Both the position numbers and the translations under genes were made by a program. The notes beneath the pieces were generated by a model, which was not told the DNA's origin, did not search any database, and saw only the letters and a list, made by a program, of their open reading frames with translations. Below are positions 36,902-51,400 of a stretch of 64,000 nucleotides of DNA, piece by piece. Numbering within the stretch: the stretch's first letter is position 1; the number at the start of each line of letters is the position of its first letter. The DNA is from Trichoplax sp. H2. Its lineage: Eukaryota; Placozoa; Uniplacotomia; Trichoplacea. The DNA lies in assembly GCA_003344405.1 (NCBI GenBank), contig NOWV01000223.1, positions 1-64,000 of the forward strand. The letters run 5' to 3'.

Positions 36902-39900
36902 CGGATTCTGATCAAATAACCTTCCCAAATACCTAATTCTAAGTGTAATAAGCAAAGAATTAAAAAAACGGCAGAACTGAAACTGTCAACAACCTAGCGA
37001 CCTAACAAAAAGAAGAACATTTTAACTTACAACAGTTCGACCTAGGAGACCTTTAAAATTCAACAAGTTCTTCAAACAATCTTCTTTTGCTCTACTTTAA
37101 ATTTTCTGATTGCACTATCATTTATAGACTTCGCAAAGCCATTCCTCAGTGGTGCGTGGAACTAAATAGTTATTAAGCAATCACTCTTAAGATCCACTTT
37201 AGAAACTACTTTGCACCACTTAAGAAAACAAAATTCATTCAAAGTTCAGACACAATTTATACATTATAAATTCCTTACAAAACACTATAAAATACGTCAA
37301 TTTTCACTTATAACATAATTTCTAATCATAAGACATTACAAAAGTCTAAAATTAACCTTTAAACAGCAAGACTTAGTCATAAAAACAACAGTCTAACTAC
37401 TTAACAATCAACACAACCTCTGGCATTAGCCATCTTATTTTCTATTTTTTCAACTAAATTTTCGTAATGTAGCTTTCACGTCACGTCATAAATTCCCGTA
37501 GTTTCATATTCACAACAAAAAGTTCAAATTTCAAAAGTCAACTCTTACATCATTTTCCAAAAATAAACTCCGAAAATCAAAATTTTATAAAGATCACAGT
37601 AATCGCTTATCAAAAAATTTTATATTACAACTATGGCAACTTTTCTGACATTAGTATTGACAGTTGATGTTTTAGCATGAAGTTGTACGTTAATTGTACT
37701 ATTATAGCCAACATTAAAGAACTTTACTGTCATGTTATAAATCCGCTTTCTCTATGGATAGGGTTTTTTACGAAGTCAATATCATTTATAATCTCGATAG
37801 ACTATCAAACGCCCTTTCTTTAGATTATGCGATTTCTCTTAGGTTATTCCTATAGCAATTTATATAATATCTTATAAAATAGCGAAGAAAAAAAGATGAC
37901 GACAATAAGATTTTGGCAGGGCAAAACTGAAAGATACTATCACTTTCTAGGTATTTTCTATAGTAAATGAAAAAATTTACGTAGTAAAAGCTTTAAAGGA
38001 CTCTGCTTTTAGTCCTTTATTACATAATGACATAACGATTATGTACGACGATAACTGAGGGTGAACTAAAATATTCGCATCGCAATAGCCTTCTTCTGTT
38101 TCAAAAAATTTATAGCTATTATAAGAAATATTCAATCCATTTAAATAGTAAATTAATCCATATTTTTTCAATACTTGAAGTACTATGAACGCGCTGTTTT
38201 AATACATCATCCAGGGTAAAATGATTGTGCTGTAAAATCCAGATATCTTACTTATATTTACAAACATAATCGGTATCTTTGTTGACACAAGGTCTAATAG
38301 AATTATAACTATTATAGATTTTAGATATTATCCAAAAAAGTTTAGCAGCTTGAAGTACAAAATAATACAGATAAACGCCAGTGCTATATTAAAGCACAGT
38401 ATATCCAAATTAGAAGTTAACTAAATAAGGATAGAATTATCCAACAGATATTTCTACCCTAATACGGTATATAACATTGTCACAACAAGGCCAAATTATG
38501 ATGTAATCCATTAAAATCTCTCTACCTTGACAGATTTTCACTTTACGGCTGGAGAAAATTCTTATTCTTCAAACAACGCATAGTAACATACATTACTACT
38601 AACAACGTTACATAAAATTTAAACAAAGACTAGCTTTCCACATATCTTTTATTTTTCATGTTAATATATTTTTTATTTTTTTGCCTAGAGAGCATGAAAA
38701 TTCGTTTTAAGTACTTCATTCCGGGAGTAATGTGGATTTATTCCATCCAGGTAATTAATCGTCTGGTTAGAAATCAGTTTATGAACCATCTATAGTTACT
38801 ATCAAAGAGAACTTTTAAAGATAATAAAATAGTGCAATATTGAGACTATATTCTGAACCGTTTTCGATATTTCCGCTGTCTATGCTCCTATTCTTAGTAT
38901 TCTAATTTAATTTTTTACAGATGCACATTCAGCCAACTGCAGGTAATGTAAATCCTTTTAAACTGTATGTAGTTTCTTTAACTACTTTTGAAAATAAAAT
39001 TAGAATAGCAATCACTTTAACCCTAATCAAGAAGTGACTGACAGAAGCAGTATCAAAAGCATTCAGTTTGCCACTTACCTAAATATACGCTAAAAATTGC
39101 CAACTAATCACTATAATATTAAATTAATGAATATAAATCATAGCAGATCATTTAATCTTATATTTTAGAATTAAAAATTCAATTAGATAATTTAAGCATT
39201 AAAACAATTTTTCCTGATATAAGAAAATTGTAACGAGAAGTGCAAAACATCTGTTATAACGAGGCTTTTAATTTCTATTTAAATACTTACTACATTATCA
39301 AGTATAAAATATTTATATTTTGTTTTCCTTTTATAAAGATAGAAACATTAGCAAATGAAGATTTTGTCGTAATCTACAAATATTTACAACAATTAAATAC
39401 AACCAATTTTATAAGTAAAATATAACTGCAATACCATGGACAATTACGATTGAGTGTTTTTATTTCTGAATCAAATTTCATTGTCACTCTATTAATATTT
39501 TTTGCTAGCTCTAATAATAACTTTAAAATAGAGATATAGCGAAGTTTCATAGTTAGAGAATTTTCGAAAATAATTTCATTTATGAAGATATTAGAATAAA
39601 TTTTCTCATTTTGAACAGTACATAAGAAATGAAACCTGTTCTAATAATGTTAATTAGAGTGTAGATCACACAAGTGATTTATAGTAGTAGGTTTATTATT
39701 GATTCTCTATCAATTGAGATCTTATGTAATAACAAAAAAAACTCTGATAGACCATGAAAACTTCCTACAACATCAGATCTTTGAAAAGAAGGACTAAGAA
39801 CAGCAGCGACAGGAAAGTGTAGCCGCTTAAAATACTTTATTAAAGTTATTTACAACATAACGATTGCGAAAAACATCACTTGACACTTACAAAACTTAGT

Positions 39901-42077
39901 TTGAGAATAAAATTCTATGATTAGTATCATATTTTACGAAGCTGAAATCAACATACTTGAATTATCGCAAAAATTGCTTATATATAGCTTTTATTGTCAG
40001 CAGTCCTAGATTTTGGTATATATTTAAGTTATATCTAATTCATTTCTAAAAAACCTGTTGACAACAATAGCTTTTCTAACAATTTCACTACAACATAAAA
40101 GATCGATGTTCTATTGAAAAAGTTATAAATCTCTAAATGATAATAATTATATAGTTCCTAAACATTAAATTACACTATTATTTAATGGAAACTACCAATA
40201 GTACAGCGATTAAGTTAGTACTTCATTTACAAAACAAAGTTGTATCTATTGTAAGTTTAGATATTCTTATTGAAATTATGCTTACTAAAATAAATAGTAT
40301 ACATGAGCTATAGGAAATTTTGGTAAAATTTATTGGAGCTTGATTTATCTCATTATATTATTAATATAAATCTTATTTAAATGCAGTAACTGTTAATAAT
40401 CAATGATTACTATATAGACGACAATTGTTAGATACCTTTATTCTTAAATGTATTGTTGTTGCCAATTATGACAAATGTACGGTATACTCTTTGTTTTAGT
40501 AACAAGCAAGATTTAAGCAAACATCAACTTCTAATATATCATATATTTATGAATACGACATACAGCTAATTGTAAAGTTACCAATTTTCTGCTATTTAAT
40601 TTCATTTTAATTAACAATATTACGATTCTTCTCTATTTAATTACGTCGAATGCTGTTCTTGACGTTAAATTGAAGCAAAAGCTGTTCTACTAACTACACA
40701 GCTTGTATATCACACCAAGTTTATAATTACAGATTATGTTTGTGATTCTCTAATGATTGAGATACGGTATTATTGCACAACAAGTTTTGGCAGATATGAA
40801 AAACCTTTATGCCATAGAAAATCTTAGAAAAGTACTAAGAAAAATTAAAACAGAATAGTAAAATTTCATGAATACCTTACCTAACTTATTTCAAATATGA
40901 TCACTTAAAACGTACAGTACTTAGCACGACAATAAAGTTCCATGATTATTATTATATTGTGCAAAACTGAAATCAGTATACTCTCGATATTAGTAACATT
41001 ACTTATCTATGCTTATTGCTGTTAACAGCTCAAGATTAGGCATTATTTTTTAGCTATATCTAGTTTACTTCTTCACAAAATGTTAACAACAATAGCTTAT
41101 ACTTATTTGACAGCTTCACTACAGTCAATAGTTCCTTTCCGAAATTTTTACTTTGAAGTAATAATGCTAAAGGTTTTTAGCAAGCTTATTACCTTATCTT
41201 AGTAGTATGCTGATCTTAATAGATGCATCAATATCTTCTTCACTAGATAAAGCTAACAAAATTTAGCTATGAATACTTATACCAACAAAATATGCATCGT
41301 AAAATTCACGAATATAACGATATCTATAAATGTTTTTTCCATAATTTTCCAAAACTAAATCTTGATAACAGTTTAATAATCATTTACTCCACCATATAAA
41401 AGTTTTAGAAATATTCAGCGGACAAAGATGGCTTATAGCATAGTTAGTAAGCAATATTATAATTTTGATTAATTCGTTGAGTAGTCCTAATCGGAAACTA
41501 TTAGAAGAAGGAAGCAGCAATGGAAAATTTCATTAACGTACTTTCAGGACTATGGTTCTTTAATTATATAATTAGACGCGCTTTTTACTAGCCCCACTTT
41601 CAATCCAAAAAATTCAGTACCGAGCACTAAATCATCAACAACTTTCATAGTATAATTAAAAAAAAGAGATTAACTACCACTGCTAAAAAATTAAGACACT
41701 TAGATATAACCAGTATCGAAGAAAATTTGATTGCTTTTTTAGTCTGGCTTATATCTTTATTTTGCGCTATTAATTGACTGTTGTATAACTAAATTAGTTG
41801 TACTGATAAAGTAATCGGTCTCAATCAGATGTACCTTTGATTTCATATGATAATTTCAAGTAAACTAAATTCGAGGGATTATAAAATTATTAGCTTGGCT
41901 TTATCAGAACAGATCGCTTGTTTTACTGTATATTAATTAAATTTGGCATGATAAAACTAAATAATCAATTGACATTATTTTAAATCTCTATAATAGCTAC
42001 TGAAAATTATACACCTCTTGCGTGAGATTTAAAGCGGATTTCAATATCAAAATAAGCTTACTTTAAATTTAACGCAG
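36902..42077. other. Upstream region of gene B, no gene resolved
   Basis: About 5 kb of AT-rich sequence. It holds a truncated LTR C (38370-38494) and otherwise only short random-looking open frames. The signal-peptide exon and promoter of gene B are expected here. A hydrophobic open stretch near 41725-41780 lacks an in-frame ATG and a phase-1 donor, so I do not call it. Confidence 0.4.
38370..38494 (-). mobile_element. Truncated LTR, family C
   Basis: About 125 b match the 5' end of LTR C in reverse orientation: a block with AAATTAGAAGTTAACTAAAT, then the GGTATATAACATTGTCAC terminus. The remaining two thirds of the LTR are absent. Confidence 0.65.
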
Positions 42078-42494
42078 GATCTGAGCCTTGCCCAAGCGAT
42101 TGGTACTTTTATGGCCCAGAAAATGTCTGTTTACACTTGGTTGACAAGAACACTAAATTTCACATTGCTAAGAAAACCTGCTGGAATAATTTTACCGCAG
42201 GGCTCTTGTACATCGATAGTGCTAAGAAGGAAAACTTCATTAAGACTAACATTATTGTCAATAAGTATACGTTTTATTGGCTTGGATTAAAAGACCTTGT
42301 TGGTGATGATAAACTAGAATCTCACCGATGGCTAGCTTCGAATAAAACCTTGGCGGAAAGCAATTATATAAATTTGGCAAATAATAGACCACCCAGGATA
42401 GATGCATATAAATGTATTATCATATATTTTCGGCGGACGCCTGAATGGCGGGAAGAAGGATGCGGCAGTAAAAATAAATTCATCTGCGAAAAAG
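42078..42494 (+). CDS. Gene B exon: C-type lectin domain, calcium motifs lost
   Basis: This 139-codon symmetric exon runs from acceptor AACGCAG to a weak phase-1 donor G|GTTTAG. The six cysteines of the long-form fold are all present (EPCPSDW, ENVCL, KTCWNN, YKCIII, EGCGSK, FICEK), as is the core strand YWLGLKD. Where gene A has EPN, this copy reads NNRPPR, and the late motif is EWREEGC. Calcium-dependent sugar binding is therefore unlikely, and protein or lipid recognition more plausible. If the donor is not used, the frame continues about 20 codons to a TAA at 42554. Confidence 0.8.
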
Positions 42495-45400
42495 GTTTAG
42501 AAACAAAGTTAATCAATCTGCATTTAAATACAAATGAAGAGCAAATGCCTTCCTAAACCGATTCAAGATATAGGCCGAGCTGTTTTTTATCCGTTTCATT
42601 CCTAAATTCAGCCATTTCACGATAATTTATTTATTAAAGTTGTTTAAAATGCGCTAAGTTATTTTCTTTAGCTTTATTCTTTGTCAAACACAAGACAAAT
42701 TTTACGTAGTAATCACACCGCTTAGTTCTAATACAATTGCTTTAACGGTAATAAATTTATTAAGTCTAGTAATACCAATTTATAAGACTTCTTCTTGTAA
42801 AATATATTGACAGAGCATTGAATAATTTTTCTCTTTGCTTAGCTGCAAGTTCTTCAGCAATGTTATCCGCAACAAAAAGTTTCTTGGGTATGTATTTTGA
42901 ATAAACTTCTAGCAGCTTAATATTTATTATAGTGATTTCCTATTCAAAATTTCCTAAATATCATGGTATTGAATGAATTGCGGCATTTCATTCAGCTATG
43001 ATCTCATCCTCAGAAGGACGATATAGTAAACATGTTAAATGATGCGATTACTCTTACATGTAAACATTAATTTCACGAATACAAAATTAACGTGCGTAAT
43101 GATCGAAATTATTTATTCATTAGTTAGTTCTAAGTTTATGCCTTTCCTAGCAGCGATATAAGATATAGAATGTAAATTCTACTAACATGAGTATAGCATG
43201 ATTAACCAATATTTATTACTCCTATTGGAACCCAAACCTGTTAGCAACTATAACAGCGTTTAATTTTCAACTTTATAATTAAATCTCAAAGCTATGTTCA
43301 TATTAAAGTTAGCTGCACAGAAATTTATCTTGCTAGAAGATTTAAATCAGTTTATAAATAGTGGTAAGCAATCCCAATATTATATTATGTTGCAAGAAAA
43401 ATGTTTGTCCATGCAATACATACGCTAATGTTACTTTATTTCTTATGCTGTGTCAAAGTATAATATTTACTGTGGCTATTTCTTAACAGTTGATTATGAA
43501 ATTACGTCTTTGCAAAAAATAGCATCATGTACGATTATTAGGCAAGAATGAATACTCATAAATTAGAAAAGGGACATACATAGAACTACGAAAAGAACAC
43601 TAAAAAATGATAGCTTGGCTGGGTATAATGGCATTTTAAAATAAATTCACTGCAATTCTTACAATTTATGGATACTATTTGACATCAGTCCAGTGATTTT
43701 AAGCAGCTTGTATAATAATGACAGTCAGTAAGATTATTACACTAAGGTAGATGAAATTATATTCGCAAGTCACTAATTATAGTCACCAATTCTAGTCATC
43801 AATTCTAGTCTTGAGTATTTCATAAGGCAGTTGCTGTTGTTAATTATAAATTGTTTAGATTACAATTTCAATAGTTATAGCTGCTTGGTACGGTGTATAA
43901 ATTATAGTGACCATTAGTAGTTTGTAATCCATATACAAGGGTCTGCATGATGATAAATATACAGTTTCTGCTGAATATTTTGCGATTAATAATAAAATAA
44001 TACCAATCAAACCCTCCTGTTATATCATAATAAAGATTACTATCTTACTGATAGATTACTGTATCTCAGGACTTGAATATCTCTTATATTATAATTACCT
44101 TACTGACTATAATTGTTTCTTACTAGTCGTATCTCAAATGATTCAGCCTTCAATGATGATATCGTGTATAGTCCATGTAGACCATACACATACATATTAA
44201 TAAATACTAATAACTACCTATAATTCAGTTGTGAATCTATAAGTCTGTGTTTCACAACTTTGCTAAATGTATAAGTAACTAATTTTGCTCCTACTGTATC
44301 CGCTCTACCGTAATATACCGTTGCTAATAAGCGTCACTAACTAGGCTAGTTCAGTATTAGACCTTATTCAGCAGTGAGTATATCCAGACAACTTCATAAA
44401 TCATCTTTATTTGAACGATAGAATATACTACTAGAAAATGTAATATGAGAACTCATTCTATGATTAAAGGCTCCCTCTTATATACCTGTGCCGATTTCCG
44501 TCGGTGTAAATTAATACATAATTCTATTTACAACATACTCGATTTTGTATAAATATATTTATGATAATTAGTATAGAATAAATATATGCTAATTAATATT
44601 GAGTGCTTACTACTCTTGCTCCAATTAAGAAATCAGCTAGACTTGTTAATTAACAACTCACAGTTACAAGTGTGACAATCTCTATTACACATTATACTCT
44701 TATTTAATGATTTAAATCGTCAGAGTCGCTAATGGAAATCCATAAAAAATTTAACATATTACAACTCTACTTTAGGTAAAAATATGAATAAATATTTGTT
44801 TATTTAAAGTAATGGTGAACAGTAACACTGTGATAGTATAAATCTTGCAAACGTAATAAATATATACTTGTAATTAGTGATAAATTTGCGATACTAACGA
44901 AAACCCATCATTTGCACTTAATGACACTAAGGGAATTTCACAGTCTACAGCTTTTGAAATTGAGAGCTTGTCATCACTTACGGCTATTCAAGATAATAGA
45001 TTATCATCACCTATAGCTATTGGAGATAGTAGATTATCATCAAATACAGGCATTAAATATGGCAAATTATCATCATCTACAGCAATAAAAAATAATAAAC
45101 TGTCACCTGATATAGCTGCTGAAGATAACAGATTATCATCATCTACACCTGTTGGATATGATAGATTATCATCAGGCACAACCATTAAAGATGGTAGATC
45201 ATTATCATCTATAGCTTTGGAAGATTATAAATTATTACTATCTACAGTCTTTAAAACCACATGGCTATCAGCATCTACAGCTACTAAAGCTGATAGATTA
45301 TCACCAGATACAGCTATTAATAGTAACAGATTATCCCCATCCACCACCATTGAAGCTGATAAGCTATCTTCATTTACACTTTCTGAAGACAATATATTAC

Positions 45401-48400
45401 CACTATCCTTAGCCATTAAAGATACTGAGCTACCTTCATGAAATAGCGTAATATTGTCATTAGGTAAAATCATGCAAAATTTTTATCAGTTTTCGAATTT
45501 ATATGCTTTTTTTCTATTATAAATAGCATCAATTAAGACATGTAAGTTACCGATTTAATTTCTGAAAGGAAGATTGTAGAAAAATAATCTATAATGATCA
45601 TTTCTAATTTTAGCAATGCCCTACATCTTTAGTGGCTTCATGATATATATAACTACCTCTTTATACATGCAGTAAATTAGCTCATGCAAGAAACTTCTGA
45701 ATGAAGAATAGTTAATAATATATTACTAACATTACAACTACTACTTATTTCGACATAAGATGGAGAAAGATTGATGGCCTTATAGTCCTTCTCCAGGAGG
45801 TTATAAGCAAATGCGATTATGCAGACTATTTATACGTTGCATATTAAGAATTTGAAGCATCAGTTTCAAAATTGCTATTCTTAACCACTGTTCACGGTCT
45901 TTACAACTATTATATATAATCAAAAAGCTTTATTATCGATACAAAATTTGATATTAAGAAGCTTCAAATCGCATACATTAGTTCCAATATGTGACTTTAA
46001 TTAAAATCACATTAAATATGGCATAAAATAAGACCTTTAATTTAGGCAGATAGTTAGATGACCGTGCGATCAGTGACCATAAGTTGAGGGGCTGCGAAAA
46101 TTATATTAATAACTCGTGAAAAAATGATGGATTCAATAATGGATAAAGAATATGATTTGCTATTTTTTTTAATTTGCTTCATTTCTTTATAGCACCACCT
46201 TCAGAATCTCAAGTAACCATATTGTCCAAATATTCCAAGACATCGCCTTCTGAATCATCTAGTGCAAACCTTTTCGCTACAGGTGAGAGAGTATGTGAAA
46301 ATTGACGAAACATTTTATTTTGGATTTATGTTGCTAGTACTAAATACAAAGATACGTTTTGTAAACAAATTTCCCTGAATATTATGATGTACGATGAACC
46401 TCTAGACCAAAATTTAGCAAATTTCATACACTATTTATCCTATAAATTCAAGATAGATCTGCTCAATCGAATCTTTTGAGTCACTTTCTATAACTACTTT
46501 ATTTGATTGTACTGAATATTAATAATATCTTCTCATATAACAATACCGGCCAATGTTATTTGGTAAAATGCAATCTATTGTAGAAGTATTTGTTTAGGAC
46601 GAAACAACAACTCAAAAGATGTAAAAGTGGCAGCATAATCATGTTTAACACAAAAATTTTCTAGAATGAAATAGTTGTAGAAGTATACTTTTAAATATAC
46701 CATTTACAGTTGTATATTAAAGATAAACACGCATAGACCTTTACACACAAAATTTTAGAAGCTTTATCATAAAGACTAACAATATCTAGTTAATTTTTTA
46801 TCGCATATTTCCTTCAGAGTCCTTAGGATTTTCAATTTCTACTCATACAGAATTAGCTCAAGAATCGAATATTTTGCTCACAGGTACAAAATATCAAGTA
46901 GAGAACTAATAATTTAGATACATAATCTGCTTTCAGAATTCGATTTATCTAATTACACTTCTAATTGTCTCTGATACTTTTAAAAATCTACTGGTGTTAC
47001 TACTATAAAATTTGGCACGTTATTGATAGGTAATCACTTATCAAATGATACTTGCCCTGAACGATCTTAACTCTTGTTTTAATTTGAAATAAATAAAATT
47101 TAATTAAGTTGAAACTATTCATATTTACAGATTCAACAACTTTATTGGACTTAAAAGGTAGTTTTACTGCCTTGTTGATCGATTTCAGCACTTCAAAAAC
47201 AGGTATATTTACTTTTCTATTGCCTATATCATTTACTAGGCTGCAATTCTTTAATAAACGGAAATTATGAAGTTATAAGTCGTAAAATATTTGTCTAAAA
47301 GTTTATAATCGCTCTTTCGCCGATTACTTTCTTAGAAGTAAATATTTGCTACCAACGAAATTAAGCATTTATCTTTCTAAAGTAGAAAAGTTTTTTTAAT
47401 GTTATGATCAAATTTACGATTAAATATGAGAAATAAATTGATCTGGTTTCTATAATTTATTGTCAAGATATGCAAGATATTTATCAGTTCTTCACTACTG
47501 ACAACAAATCGACCATCGCAAAATACACTGCAACCTCAGATGTACAAGAAAAAGTCTATACCAATTTGTATAGCTCTGGAAGTACATTCACATTTGATTA
47601 CAACAAGAAAAGCCTCTCTTCCAGAATTGAACCAAATATCTATTTAACTACCGTTGACGATATTGAGTCAGCTTCCTCGTTCTCTCAGCTATATTCTAGC
47701 TGTTATCAGCCGTCCATAAGCCACTGGCCTACATTTTCTTCACAATATACCTTGAATAGTAATCAGAATATCAATACAAATGCAGATAGACTCAATAGTG
47801 TTTCCTTCAAATCCTTAGCCGGTAAGCCATAGAACTTCGTAAAGTAATAAACTAGTGGAAGTATTTAATCTAGTTACGATGATAGCGTTGTTATCGATTC
47901 ATGTTACAGTGTTATGCACTGTAATATCGAGATTATAGTAGAAACATCTATGACAGGATAATTTTGTTGAATTACCCTTATATGAACGGTTTCTAATTTA
48001 GATAAGTGATATTTAAGTATAGCATTAGTTTTTATGGTGATATATACAGCCTACTGAAATTAATAGTTTAATTAGGAAATCGAGAATAATCTTTTTAAAA
48101 TTCAAGTCACCGTGATTGAGATTTAATTATGGTAGATTGTATATTATCGTAGAAATGTTCCGTGATTGGACATATTGTAATTTGACAATTTTGTATTAGT
48201 CATTCGATGTCTATGTTCGTAAATACTGTTGTCTTCATTAGGTAGCAGTAGATAAAATTAGCTTTAGATTCACTATCAGGTTTCAATATTAATATTACTA
48301 GCTAGAATGCCTTTGCTATTGTAAAAGAGTATATAAAAGCGATACATCGTATACTAAAGTTAGTTCTTATGATTATTGTTTAACGTAAGATACGAGGCGT

Positions 48401-51400
48401 CTAAGTCTTTTTGTAGTCTACTGCTATAGGAAAACTGTTCCTGAAAGAGTAGATGTTGCTCCCTGATACGTGGTTTAGGGAATCGACTGATTGATCATGC
48501 ATTACGTTATCTTATTGCAAAGCTGTTTTGTAACTATTCATAAATAAGTAATCAATAATTAAATTGATTAAACTTGCCTAATATTCAACAGCGCCTACTG
48601 ACATCGATGTAACTACGCATCAGATCCCCTTCCATCCTACACCTACAGACCAAGACATTACTTTTAATCCTTTCGAGGAGGTGCTATAATAGTTATCTCT
48701 AATACAAACACGATGAAATCTTTTACTATATTTGCATTTGTTATTATTTTAGTATTCTAAAGTTCCTATTGTAACAGCAAATGATACACTCAGGGCATTA
48801 GCAAAAATTAATGAAGAACTAGCGATCCATCCAATTCTAACAGTTCAAACAGCAAAGATTTACGGTCAAGGTTTAAATCAACTTATATCCAAGCTTATCA
48901 CAAATGCATCAAATACTGAATTAATTATTGCATTATCACAGGTAAAATAAGTATTAGAGTATGAGTGTAATTTAGTTTATTGCATCTTTAATAAAATTAG
49001 AATTAATTCTAAATTACGTACACTTTTTTAATTTCAATCTGAATGAATACCAAAATAAGTCTATGATCAAAACGGTGGAATCTGTCAGCCGCACAATTTC
49101 AGCTCAATCTGATAAGGTCTGCTAATAGCTTAGTTTTCGTAATAGTGAATTTTTACCGTGTAAATGTTGTGTAATATTCTAAATTTTACATTTTAATTTA
49201 ATTTGTTAAGGTCAATAATTTAAATAACTATTTCAACGATGCAGTATATGTGAATTGTAAAACAACCTTTTTTTCATATTATTCTTAAGTACCAGTCGTG
49301 AAAATTTCGTAGTACAGGGAAGTTCATTACAGATTTTTGTTAGATTTCTACAGTTTTCAGATTATGATTTCAACTGATAACATGATCATATTTGTACCGG
49401 TAGGAGCTAATTATAAATCTGATTATCCTGTTGACAAGGATTGATAGTTTTCAAAGTTTAGGAATAATATAATTTTCCTGTAGATGCATCCTCAATAATT
49501 TAATTTTATTATACAAGAATTTCTTTACATCTCCGTGCATCATTTCATGTTCTGAACTGCCGTAACATGAACTTTTTAATGCTATTAATTAGTTCTAAAC
49601 GTATATAGATTAAGAAATTTAGATTGCACCTTAATATAGTTACTCTCAAATGATTTTGTCTATTCCTCGATTTGGTAAGCAGAAAATAGAATTATCTATA
49701 AATTATACGAAGATATTGGACAGATTTTTCTTACGTGTGGCCGATAATTTGTTTCTGGGTCAATCATTAAACATAACAGACGGCGAAACAGGTAAAATTA
49801 TGATGATTCCAAGTAATTTTAGAAATTATGAGTAATGTCTAGTAGCAAATATAGTTAAACTTGATTACAATGTCCAAAAATTTTAAAGTGGTCAAGATTC
49901 AAAATTCGAAACTTTTGGATTACAGAATATTATTAATAACTAATTATGAAAAAAGCCAAAATCAAGAGATTTTATTTATTTAATTAACCCTTTAGTAAAT
50001 ATCTATTTATTAATATGGTTATAATGATTAGGAGATACAATTATCAAAATCCAAAAGCAGCAACTTCCTGCCAATATTTATCATAATTTTACTGCAGTAT
50101 TCAACCTTACATCTTCAAACCAAAATGGGATTATGATGCATTTATTCAATGTTTTCTATAATCAAAGTTTGTATTGAATTAAGATTCTTTCTCATGCTAA
50201 TTATCAAAAATTTGATTTGAAACCTAGATTAAGAACAAATCAACTTATAGATGAATTTGCACTTGAGTATTAGACAATCAATACTTATACTATACTACTT
50301 TGTGTAGGTCAGACTATTAATATTTTAACCGGAATTTACCCCTTTTTGCGGAATGAAATTACACAAGGAGCTGCAAGGTAAGTCAATTTTGATATTTGCA
50401 TATCTAGATTTTTTTGGCAATCGATACATGATTAAATTTTATGGAGACTATCAAATTATAATTAAGACATAATAGCAGCAATGGTAACTAATTTCTTTTT
50501 ACTTTAGCGATGATATTATTTCCGATATAATAACGTGTAAGATAGATCCGTATCCACCAGGGGAATCAGAATTAAACTTCCATTATAGTATTATCAAATC
50601 GGAGAATATTCCGCATCAGTATATCAATGTAAGGGGTTAAAATGTGATTTCAAGTTTGGTCAATTCAATTTTATTAGGAAATGCTCTTATTAGTACATCA
50701 GTTTTTAAATATCATATCTTTTTAACTATTTCTAAAATCTCTTAATTGTTGTAATGTAAAGATATCAAAATAAATATAATTGAAGTTAAGAGAGCGCATT
50801 TATAGTACTAAATTCAGTTCCATTAGTGACTTTCTGATTATTTTAAATCAAGCAAAGAACGTTAGCAATCAGTTTTAAGCCGACTAATGGCAAAGTTTAT
50901 GTTTTGATGTGCTAGCTACTAGTATAGTAAATCAAAACATATTTCACAAGTGAATTTTAACTGATTTAGGGCACAAAATCGCAGGTACTTAAGTGCGTTT
51001 ATTTAAATCTTACAACAAGGTATGTTAATTTAATTGCTGATTTAAGTATAAAAAATCATTAATATGCAGCATAAAATAATTAAACTGACCTTCCAGCGAT
51101 TTAAGAATCATTGTAACGTAATTTTACCTTACATGATTATATGCATATGCCAAACAGGAAATGGTCTCATTCTGGATGCACTTTAAATCCTGAGATTTCG
51201 AAATATGCGATGTGTAACTGCAATCATTTAACACATTTTGCCATCATGTTTCAATTCAGTAATGTTAGTAGACATAAACGGATTCTATAAAGGAATTAAT
51301 AGATTCCAATTTATAATTGCATTTTGACGGTCAGATATTTAATATGCGGCCCAATAACTGTATAGTATCTGTAGCAATGTATTAATTGGTCATTTTATAT

